A DNA stretch of 64,000 nt from Beroe forskalii (Eukaryota; Ctenophora; Nuda; Beroida; Beroidae), in assembly GCA_011033025.1 (NCBI GenBank), contig WFMF01000510.1, positions 55,125 to 119,124 of the forward strand. Direction: 5' to 3'. The position numbers and the translations under genes are program-made. Below the pieces are notes generated by a model, which was not told the origin of the DNA, made no database searches, and was given only the letters and a program-made list of their open reading frames with translations. Positions 19,835 to 29,243 of the stretch are shown one piece after another (position 1 is the stretch's first letter; each line of letters begins with the position of its first letter).

Positions 19835-22800
19835 ATGCTCGCAGAACCCCAGCTCCAGTCAGCCCGGTCAGTGTCTGTAATTCCAGACTCCTCAGTAGAC
19901 TCAGGAGTAGAGTCAGGATCCAACTTCAGCTCCGGATCTGTCCTACAGGACTGCTCAACACAGGTCCACTGCACTTCCTGCACAGAGAGATACAACCAAC
20001 TCGGCAAACTGCCAAAGTGAGTACTGGACAAACTGCCAAAGTGAGTACTGGGCAAACTGCCAAAGTGAGGACTGGGCAAACTGCCAAAGTGATTACTGGC
20101 AAAGTGAGTATACTGGGTACAATGTACATTGCCAAAGTGAGTACTGACAGACTGCCAAAGTTAGTATTGATAGACTGCCACAGTGAGTTCTGGGCGAACT
20201 GCCAAAAGGCACTAGACTGTAGAAAAACTGCTAAAGTGGGTAGAGGGCACTGGGCAAACTGCCAATAAGTGGGTAGAGGGCACTAGCGACTAGACTGCTA
20301 AAAAACAGGCCAAAGTCGGTTATTAAGGGTATTGGACAAGCTATCAGACTGCCAATAGGTGGGTTAAAGGCAGTAGGCACTAGAATGTAGAAAAACTGCT
20401 AAAATGGGCATAGAGGGCAGGCTGCTCAAGTTAAAAGAGGGCACTGAGGAATTTGTAAATTGCCATAATGAATATTGATTAAGGATCACAGGGCACTGGG
20501 GGATGGGTTAGTCTTGAAAATAGTTAGAAGTAGATAGAGTGTAAATTGCTAAGTAATCTATTGGCCCTGAGGAAACTGTGACGAGATCCGCCCAATGAAT
20601 TATTCCCATGATTGAATACTGACCACGTGGTGCATTGACCGGCTGTAATGGATCGGTCGCAAAGATGAAGGCAGCAGGCATTAGGGTTCTGGCATTCACC
20701 TTCTGAACAAACTGCAGAAGAAGATAATGTGTTCTGAGGGCCTGTAAAACTGAGAAATCCGAATACATAATACCTATACCGAAGTGATTCGGCATAAAGG
20801 CTCTATTCTAGTATTCTGGATGAATTGCAGAGATTCTTTCCGTACTACTACTACAATAATTGTCAATTAAACAAGATTAAGTGATCTTCGTTCTCACTGG
20901 TGCGTCTGGAATCGAATTGCCCTCGCCATGTCTCCAAGATTCATATTTTCATTTGGTAACAGTAAGATAATGACAGAGCCATGCTGTACCTCTTTCGGCT
21001 GTCCTCCAAGGACCACCAGCCAAAACCTGACCTTGAAACTAAGACACAGGTATAAACAAAACACTCTACCATGGTAACATGTAAACCGACATTTTAAACT
21101 CCATGTAAAAACTAGTAGATCATCACAAACATATTAAAATTTAAACACCGCTTACATATAATATTGCTTACAAAAACCACCCTAAAACTGTAAAATAAAG
21201 GCTCGTGTGGCAAGCAGCAAGCCACTAACTTGTGTCTGGTCCTGCCCAGACTACCAGGCACCCGATATCAGTGATTACCAATCATCATGCGTAAATATTC
21301 GTGTTTATAATTCCCGGACAAAAGATTTTTTAATAGTATGTATAAAAACAAAACAATGAAAGTCACGATCAGTGAAGACTCGGATTTTCTTGTTACAATC
21401 TAACTGTAACAAGCTAATTGCAGTTAAAAATGATTCTTAACATATTTGTATGGGAGTGATCAGCTGGAAAGGATGGCTCGATCATTAGATGGTCTGGGGT
21501 CCCTGTGAAATTGGCATGGGAAGTAAAAGGCGCATGAACTCTGGCAGAACGACGATTTATATCTATAGAACTCAAAAATTTGATTTGGGTTTATAATAAT
21601 TTGTCCTGTTTGTTCATTAATTTAGATCACTATATGCTGAATTGTCACCCATAAAACCCTGTTATTTCAGGCTGCTACCTTGCTTCCACACAGTATGTGA
21701 AGGATGTATTCAGATTCAGGGATCCTGCCCCATCTGCAACGAGAAGCTGGAACCAGGTATCAATCCAGAACACTTCGATTTTGCTAGAGATAACAAAAAA
21801 TTCCGTATCCATTGGCAAATTTAAAATCATTTAAATGCGTAATTTTGATTTTATTGCCCCCTGATCACAGATTTCACATGAGCACGTTTTTATATGCAAG
21901 GTGGTTAAAAACACGTTCACGTATTCAACTCTTCATTTGACGCAAAAAGGGAAAATCTAACCACATTCCGGAGCTTTTTACGAAGATATTGCATGTTTTC
22001 GTCATGAAAAGAAAGTTCGATGCCGACTTGGCATCGTTCATTTGTTTAGATGAAGAATACTTCTACTGCTTTTTTCGAATGCTCGGATAAAACAGCCATT
22101 CATAAGGGGCGTAAAAAAAAAAGCTAATCCATCGATTGAATAGAAACTTAATAATTCTGATACACCATGCAGCACTTCACAACACAACGCTCCCAGGTAA
22201 CGGTGCCCTTTCCAACCTGAAAGTTAACTACTACGTGGCCAAGATGGTGGAGATATTCAACTTGCTGGAGTCGGAGCAGACAGAACGCCTCAAGTGCATG
22301 GGCTGTAACAGAGCAGCCCACTACAGGTCGGTCATAGCTTGTTAATTTTGAAATGAGGCTGGTGGCTCAGAACAGGTTTAAACGGATTACAAATGAACCA
22401 GTGCCAGCAATATGAAACGTTTTATTGCTTCATTTTTGGCTTTAATTAGGTGAAAATATTTGCCCAAACTGAAACTGCTTTGGAAGATTGACATCGTGGT
22501 TAAACGTCTCTCACCAATGGTTATATAGAAATGGTTGGGACTGCCGATCATGGTTTATGGAAACTAACTGCTTTGGATGTTTTTTTGTTTGTTTAGGAAC
22601 TGGCTTTAAGGTACAAATGTTTGCCCAAAGTAACCCCGTAACTGCCTCTTCAGGTGCATGAAGTGCAGTGAGAACTACTGTCAGAGCCACTCCGAGTTCC
22701 ACCAGAAGTCCCGGGCTACCCACGACCACACTGTCATAGCGGTGAAGGACGTGGCTAAGAACATCCAGTCCTTGTCAGCCGTCAGAGATCAGGAGTACTG

Positions 22801-25800
22801 CGCAGTGCACACCACAAGATCCCTGGAACTCTACTGCTTGTAAGTACACTCACTGGAACTCTACTGCTTGTAAGTACACTCACTGGAACTCTACTGCTTG
22901 TAAGTACACTCACTGGAACTCTACTGCTTGTAAGTACACTCACTGGAGCTCTACTGCTTGTAAGTACACTCACTGGAGCTCTACTGCTTGTAAGTACACT
23001 CACTGGAACTCTACTGCTTGTAAGTACACTCACTGGAACTCTACTGCTTGTAAGTACACTCACTGGAACTCTACTGCTTGTAAGTACACTCACTGGAGCT
23101 CTACTGCTTGTAAGTACACTCACTGGAACTCTACTGCTTGTAAGTACACTCACTAGAACTCTACTGCTTGTAAGTACACTCACTGGAACTCTACTGCTTG
23201 TAAGTACAGAATACAGATACACACCACAAGATCCCTGGAACTCTACTGCTTGTAAGTACACTCACTGGAACTCTACTGCTTGTAAGTACACTCACTGGAA
23301 CTCTACTGCTTGTAAGTACACTCACTGGAACTCTACTGCTTGTAAGTACACTCACTGGAACTCTACTGCTTGTAAGTACACTCACTGGAGCTCTACTGCT
23401 TGTAAGTACACTCACTGGAACTCTACTGCTTGTAAGTACACTCACTAGAACTCTACTGCTTGTAAGTACACTCACTGGAGCTCTACTGCTTGTAAGTACA
23501 CTCACTGGAACTCTACTGCTTGTACACTCACTACACTCACTGAAACTCTACTGCTTGTAACTCTACTGCTTGGAGCTCTACTGCTTGTAAGTACACTCAC
23601 TGGAACTCTACTGCTTGTAAGTACACTCACTAGAACTCTATTGCTTGTAAGTACACTCACTGGAACTCTACTGCTTGTAAGTACACTCACTGGAGCTCTA
23701 CTGCTTGTAAGTACACTCACTGGAGCAGTCTACTGCTTGTAAGTACACTCACTGGAACTCTACTGCTTGTAAGTACACTCACTGGAGCTCTACTGCTTGT
23801 AAGTACACTCACTGGAGCTCTACTGCTTGTAAGTACAGAATACAGAAACACATCAAACGATCCTTGGAGCTCTACTTCTTGTAAGTATATTCCACTAAGA
23901 TAGTGTATCATCTAAGATTGTACAGAGATTGATAGGCTTCGTACGATGTCCAAAACATTAATTCTCGTTCATTGCCCACTTCTTCACCCCAAATCAGCTT
24001 ATCAATAAATCAATTAAGCTCTCTGCCTCCACTAATAATAAACTGTGCAATTGACAAGATATGAAAGGTATGTCATATTTTTCAAGCCATTTTTATCTAC
24101 CCTTTCAACCTACTTTTCGACCTGTTGCTTTGGAGCCAGGAAGACTCATACCAGTTCCACTAAAATTAAAACTAAATCATCTAATCATATTCTGTTTCCC
24201 AAGGAATGCTTCCACTAAAACTAAACTGTTTAATCATTCCTTGCAGAGAGTGTGACAAAGCCCTCAGATTCCCAGATTCCACTAAAACTAAAGTGTTAAA
24301 TGTTTATACACTAATGTGTTTATAAACTGAAGTGTTTATAAACTGAAGTGTTTATAAACTAGAGTGTTTATAAATTAATGTGTTTATAACATCACTTCCT
24401 TCAGAGAATGTGACAAAACCCCATCCCCCTTCTATAGCTTAGTAGTAGTTGAATCATTCCCTCTCAGAGAGTGCGACAAAGCCCTCTGTTCGCTGTGCTG
24501 TATCACACAACACCGGGCTCACAACACCTGTGGGCTAGCCAGTGCAGCTCACAGAGCTAAGAGGGAGCTGGACGAACTGGGTCCTAAGGCCGGAGAGAAG
24601 ATGAGTGCCGAGAAACAGAAGGTCATCCTGCTCAAGAAGATGGCCAACGGAGTAAGTCACGCGAGCATTAATTGGCAAAGGTGATACTTTAGCTACCGAA
24701 GGAGGCATCAAAACATTTCGTAGCTCTGTAGCATAGGTCCCATAAGGTTTTAGTCCTCGACTGGCACCCTGGTCCGCTGTTTATGAACAGGGAGAGTCGC
24801 CGAGGAGCAGTCAGTGGACTGCTACTTTGCACTGGTGTTATACCAAAAATATACTTATAGGTCTTAATATGTATTTCATGATTGAAGATTTGCAGTGATT
24901 AAAATAATAAATATGTATTTTATTACACTCGTTTTACTTTCACTAATTTCCAGGTGGAGAAAGACCACGAGCAAGCCAAGAGAAATCTGAGGGAATTCTG
25001 TGGAAGGATGATCCAAAACCTCAGGTGGCACTTTAATTCGATGAAAATTACTTTTAAAAACGCAATTTCTGTGTATTATAAATATGAGACGTGACTGCAT
25101 ATAGCACCTGACTTTTCAACAAGCACATGACACAATAGCGACTATAAAGCGCTTTTAAACCGTTCAAATTTGATTGGAAACGCCAGTGGTGCACCTCAGA
25201 GGGCTTCAAGCTATATCATATAATAACAATACACGATAATATCAGGACAAAGTTAGAGACCGAGTTGCTATCTCAGCTCACGGAGACTCACGCTGATGAT
25301 AATAAATTGGGGGAGGGGGGGGCAATCAACCCCATGAAACCCCAAAAATAAACCCCCATTTGCCACATGACAGCCACCACTAAAGCATGTTTTAACAGGG
25401 GTCGAGAGAGCGAGTTGCTGTCTCAGCTCAGCAGCAGAAGACTGACGCTGATAAAGGCAATCAACAACCGGATCCAGCAAACGGAGGACAAACTCAAGAT
25501 GGTCCAGCAGTCCAAAGACTTCGCAGAGAAGATCCAGAAGAACTGGAGCGAGGTGGAGATACTCAGCGTTAGGAAACAGGTACGAATAATAATAGAACCA
25601 TGGTTCATGAACTTTTTAAATTGATTCATGTTCATTATAACGAGCCACATCCTGTGAAATGCGTCCTTGCATATTAGTCGAATTAGAAATTAGAATCGCG
25701 TGGCACGTTTACGGTTTACCACCCTTATGAGTGCGATTTCTCCAAGACTCGAACCCTGGATGTCATGGATGACAGGAAGATCTCTTGTCCACTCAACCAA

Positions 25801-26162
25801 GCGCTGCCCCATGAACCACAGATTAAATGTGCCAACTCACACCGACAGCCAGTGTTTACTCAGGGTTAAGTGGTGCCAGGTGAAGGCGTAGGACCAATAA
25901 AATCTAAACACCCCCTAGTTATCACCCCAATAATCCCATCCCCCTCAGATTGTAATCTAACGCCTCTCAGATTGTAATCTCACCCCTCAGATTTTAATCT
26001 CACCCCTCTTAGATTGTGGACAGACTACGGGAGTTCAGCGACGCGACCACAGAGTCAGTCGACAACATCTACGTGACCCCCATCAGGTTCGCACCAAGTG
26101 GCGAGGATGCCCTTATGCAGGGCATCTGGACCTTCAAGAACCGCTACCTCCTAAAGTCCTGA
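19831..26162 (+). CDS. TRIM protein (RING, two B-boxes, coiled coil), eight exons
   Basis: Predicted RING-type E3 ubiquitin ligase, about 389 aa. Exons: 19831-20016 (ATG at 19835), 21671-21756, 22197-22326, 22654-22839, 24468-24651, 24954-25024, 25399-25579, 26013-26162 (TGA). All phases agree. A C-terminal-type RING is split over exons 1-2: HCTSC, then CFHTVCEGC and CPIC. Exons 3-4 give B-box 1 (CMGCNRAAHYR then CMKCSENYCQSH), exons 4-5 B-box 2 (EYCAVH, then ECDKALCSLC and HRAHNTC). Exons 5-7 are charged and heptad-like, as expected of the TRIM coiled coil. The short C terminus (about 50 aa) has no SPRY/B30.2 or NHL domain, so this resembles the short TRIM class. At least five of its splice sites have tandem copies nearby (separate entries). 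The substrate is unknown. The first exon may follow an untranslated upstream exon, since an acceptor lies just before the ATG. Confidence 0.88.
19998..20120 (+). repeat. 24-bp array carrying TRIM exon 1 donor
   Basis: Copies of GGCAAACTGCCAAAGTGAGT recur every 24 bp, giving donor GTs at 20017, 20041, 20065 and 20089. Decayed copies extend to about 20480. Reading past the first GT meets TGA at once, so the first donor must be used to reach the RING exon at 21671. Confidence 0.85.
20120..20480 (+). repeat. Decayed extension of the exon 1 donor array
   Basis: Longer, diverged units with ACTGCCAAAGT, GGGCACTGG and GTAGAAAAACTGC words continue the array. They look like old tandem copies in decay. 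Confidence 0.65.
22806..23885 (+). repeat. 30-bp array of TRIM exon 4 end plus 5' splice site
   Basis: More than 30 copies of a 30-bp unit follow the true exon end at 22839. Each contains the last exon bases (GGAACTCTACTGCTT), a consensus donor GTAAGT and the intronic word ACACTCACT. A longer version of the exon end (CACCACAAGATCCCTGG) reappears at about 23222, and a diverged one (ATCAAACGATCCTTGG) at about 23852, so at least two levels of duplication occurred. Each unit carries an in-frame TAA, so only the first donor gives a full protein. The Val/Ser/Leu-rich minus-strand open frames are artefacts. Confidence 0.95.
24240..24490 (+). repeat. Three copies of TRIM exon 5 acceptor and exon start
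   Basis: CAG followed by AGAGTGTGACAAAGCCCTC (24247), AGAATGTGACAAAACCCC (24405) and AGAGTGCGACAAAGCCCTC (24468, true exon). All three start in the correct phase, but only the third continues into the B-box 2 cysteines. A 16-bp GTTTATAAACTGAAGT array sits between the first two. Confidence 0.85.
25246..25345 (+). pseudogene. Decayed tandem copy of TRIM exon 7 start
   Basis: ATCAG followed by ACCGAGTTGCTATCTCAGCT (about 25260) matches the true exon 7 (from 25399: AGCGAGTTGCTGTCTCAGCT). Both start in the same phase, and the later word CTCACGCTGATGATAA matches CTGACGCTGATAAAGG. The copy diverges into G/C-rich sequence after about 60 bases, so it is read as a dead exon duplicate. Confidence 0.75.
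25735..25815 (-). mobile_element. tRNA-derived SINE head in TRIM intron
   Basis: On the minus strand an A-box-like TGGTTGAGTGG (25799-25789) is followed by a B-box-like GGTTCGAGTCT (25755-25745), the spacing of an internal RNA polymerase III promoter. A clean tRNA cloverleaf is not apparent, so a SINE relic is preferred over a functional tRNA gene. Confidence 0.5.
25941..26016 (+). repeat. 20-22 bp array carrying TRIM exon 8 acceptor
   Basis: CCCCTCAGATTGTAATCT-type units put AG acceptors just before 25949, 25971, 25991 and 26013. Only the last copy continues into coding sequence (ATTGTGGACAGACTACGG). Confidence 0.85.
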
Positions 26163-27625
26163 GCAGCTAGAGTTCGGACAGATAATACAGACGACAAGTT
26201 AGGGTGCGAGAGTGAGGATATGTCATTTATAACAGCAACATAGTGACAGATTGTTCAGTGCGTTTCAGACAAAAATGAACCCTATAGCGATATTAAAACT
26301 TTATGAAGGATTGATGCTTGAGAAACAATGTAAACAGTACGACTGTTGAGAGATGGACATTTGCTTATGTCGACGATTGTAAGAAATGAACTTCTCTCCA
26401 GTTTAGAGTGAGTAGATGACTGACTGATGATGGAAGAGACACGATTTGTTGTAAAATCGAGACTTTTGATATAACCCTCGGGGGTTTTAAAATGGTACTT
26501 TAACAAGCTGTTTATCTATGGGTGACAGAAAGGCACTCTTCAAAAGTTTAAACGACTGAATCAGTCATGCGGAAATTTTGGGGCCGAAGAACTCTTTCTT
26601 GTTCAAACACTTTCAAGTATTTGAAGCGAAATGGAACTAGGTATTTAGGAATTTTATAGAATTAGCACAAATTAGCCATGCAAATTAATCCCGATAATCC
26701 CGGGCAATATTCCAATTATTTTAGACTTCAAAGTTTGTTCATTACAATCCAGAAACCAAATAACAACGAACATTAAAGCATTAAAGACGAAATTGAGAGA
26801 ATCTTGCTTGGATGATAGATGAAATCCTTGGGTATTTTACTTTTAGTTAATACACAGCGCACCAATTGCAGCGTACGCCCTATCATATTACTATCATACT
26901 ATTCTTGAGTACTGATGATTGGTCAAAGTGCTATTGCAGTAGCATTTGACTTCAAACAAAGAATAGGAATGAGTTTATGGTGTCTATGGATCTCACAGGA
27001 ATTGAAGTTTGATTATAAACTGATCTTACTTGATATTTGTAATTGTATACTGCTATAGTAATGAAATTATGCAATGCTAAGATGTGATCGAATAGGGTGG
27101 CATAAAGCAGAAACCACGTTATTAAAGTTTAAACCAATAACCAATTGTTTGAGTAAATGATTTCTGTCAAATATTCATATTTCTTACTTGATTTGGCTTT
27201 AAAACTCGAAATACTTGTCTTACTTTTAAAGTAAACTGACGTAATTTAGATCTTCAAAAGTCCGCCATATGATTACGTTAATTAAATATGTCGAAATATG
27301 AATATCATGCAACTTGTGGTTAGATCATTGGTTTTGACTTTTGAGCTGTAAATTTGACTGTAAATTCAGTTCTCCGCGCGAAATTGAGATTTACAATAGG
27401 TACACGTTTCATGGAAATAATATCAAAATAAAACCATTTATCAATAAACCATTAACATTTTCTAAAGTATCACTTGGTTCTATAAAAGTCAATGATTTGT
27501 AACTTATATAGGTTAAAACTTAAAACTAATACCAATTAAACAAAATAATTTCAATACGGAATAAATTTCTGAATAAATAACAGTGCCTTAGGTACAATCA
27601 GAGTTATTAGAGGAGAAAAGCAGAC
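26163..27625. other. Space between convergent TRIM and transporter genes
   Basis: It contains the 3' untranslated regions of two genes that face each other. AT-rich, with no further gene or repeat of note seen. Confidence 0.5.
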
Positions 27626-29062
27626 TCATTTAAGCTGGACACCTCTCGTCTCGACCTTCAAATTAACCTGAATCAAGAAAGACAGCGCTACAGCCACCTG
27701 ATTAATGAATATCAGCATCTGAGGGTTAGCCTCGAAAGCAAACTGTGTGATAGACATGGCTGTGATAACCGCCAACCTTCCCAGCACGAAGCTGAGGTAG
27801 AAGCAGAAGCCCCTGACCCGGGTGGGCATGTGCTCCCTCAGGAACACGAAGGGAACGGTCGTCATGATGTTGACACTCCCCTTCAACACCATCGTGTTGA
27901 GGATGAACAAGTCACGTGAGTAGCACGTGTGGAGTGCAGTGAGGGAGAAGAAGGTGAGGATAATAGAGAAGAAATTGGTGTTCCTCCTCCCGTACTTGTC
28001 CATGAGAAACGCAACCAGGAGACTAGTTAGAGGCTCTGAGATCCCTACCAGTCCCATGTCCCAGAGCACCTCCTTGTTGAAGGTACAGCTCTGCTCCCTG
28101 GTAGCGGGGAAGCCCCCACAGTACCCCTCGTTTAGGTACCGAGGAGTGGAGTAGCCGATAGTGTACACCAGGAACAGTGACAACATCACCAGGGCGATTA
28201 TCTTGAAGAGATCACCCGTTTTACCCGTCTCCTGGACACATTGAAATAAGCCTGAAACTGTGTTGTCCAGCGGTTTCTTAACCATGTCGGCTTTAGATTT
28301 TAAAGGTTGGAGGTTGAGAGGTTTACTCAATTTCCTCCCGTTGAGTCTTGCTAAGAACCTTATCGTGTCCTCCGCCTTCCCAACGTTTCCCTTCATCAGA
28401 TCAAACCTTGGAGACTCTCTGGACACTGCTATGAGAAGGATGGAGGGAGATATGCACAGAGTTCCAACTATCAGGAAGCCCCTCCACCCTAGAGGTCCTA
28501 TTGTCAGGTAAGCCACCACACTGGTCAGTATCGCCCCTGCCCCGAATGCCAGCCCCACGCCTGCCTGAGCTAGGGATCTCCATGCCATCGGCACCACTTC
28601 GGCCGGATAGACGGCAGCAGCAGGTGTGCAGAGCGCGATGGAGCACCCAATGAGGACCCTGAGTAGGAAGAGCTGCCAGAAGTAGCTGGACCAGGCCCCG
28701 GACAGCAAGCCCAGGATGGACATGGTGACAGCCCCCACCATCATGACAGGCTTGCGACCCCTCTGCTCGCTGATGTTGGAGCACGCCAGCGCCACTAACA
28801 GCTGTCCCACCACACTGGAGACCTGGAGAGCGGTCATGCTGGTCGTGGAGAGGTCCCACTCACACCGCACCATCAGCCCCACCACTGAGATGACGTTTAT
28901 CTCTACCGCATCCAGAGCTAGGATGGCATAGGCTGCGGAGAGCATCAGCAGGGATCCCAGCCCGAATCCTGCCTCCTCAAGAGCATCGTTAATGTCAGTT
29001 ATTTCACCGTCCTTGTTGAGAAGGGTTGAGCGGGATTTGGGTGGAAAAACGTCGACTTTCAT
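27626..29062 (-). CDS. SVOP-like MFS transporter, single exon
   Basis: Complete 478-aa open frame, the usual size for a 12-helix major facilitator protein of the SV2/SVOP/SLC22-like group; it would sit in a vesicle or plasma membrane, substrate unknown. The N-terminal DALEEAGFG motif and CEW before helix 2 are typical of SVOP-type proteins. The loop 2-3 motif reads SEQRGRKPVMM and its second-half counterpart DKYGRRN. SRESPRFDL follows helix 6. An extracellular loop has two cysteines (YCGGFP and QSCTF). The start is the first ATG and leaves about 30 cytosolic residues before helix 1. The gene has no introns, unlike all its neighbours, so origin as a retrocopy is possible, but no poly(A) tract or target-site duplication was seen. 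Confidence 0.88.
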   Translation of the reverse strand: MKVDVFPPKSRSTLLNKDGEITDINDALEEAGFGLGSLLMLSAAYAILALDAVEINVISVVGLMVRCEWDLSTTSMTALQVSSVVGQLLVALACSNISEQRGRKPVMMVGAVTMSILGLLSGAWSSYFWQLFLLRVLIGCSIALCTPAAAVYPAEVVPMAWRSLAQAGVGLAFGAGAILTSVVAYLTIGPLGWRGFLIVGTLCISPSILLIAVSRESPRFDLMKGNVGKAEDTIRFLARLNGRKLSKPLNLQPLKSKADMVKKPLDNTVSGLFQCVQETGKTGDLFKIIALVMLSLFLVYTIGYSTPRYLNEGYCGGFPATREQSCTFNKEVLWDMGLVGISEPLTSLLVAFLMDKYGRRNTNFFSIILTFFSLTALHTCYSRDLFILNTMVLKGSVNIMTTVPFVFLREHMPTRVRGFCFYLSFVLGRLAVITAMSITQFAFEANPQMLIFINQVAVALSFLIQVNLKVETRGVQLK

Positions 29063-29140
29063 AGTCCTTTTGCTTTCCTGGTTTGAAAAATCTCAATAAT
29101 AATTGGCACGCTGAGCTCTATCTACATAAATTGGAATAAC

Positions 29141-29243
29141 AGGGGCAGTTTGAACTGCAGTTTGCGCGGCGTAAGTTAAAAAGACAAAGAAATAACGCCG
29201 CGCACACAAAAGACGCCCAAATGCAGTTCGAACTGTCACCGTT
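29141..29243. repeat. Foldback element upstream of the transporter
   Basis: CAGTTTGAACTGCAGTTTGC at the left is mirrored by GCAGTTCGAACTG at the right, with GCGCGGCGT / ACGCCGCGC inside. It lies 80-180 bp upstream of the transporter ATG, so it could be a MITE or part of the promoter region. Confidence 0.6.

Noticed and set aside
22782-23911. Several minus-strand open frames rich in VLTSSRVPVS
   Set aside because: Antisense of the 30-bp donor array in the TRIM intron; repeat artefact.
28401-28859. 152-aa minus-strand open frame in the transporter
   Set aside because: Shadow frame of the 478-aa MFS coding sequence.
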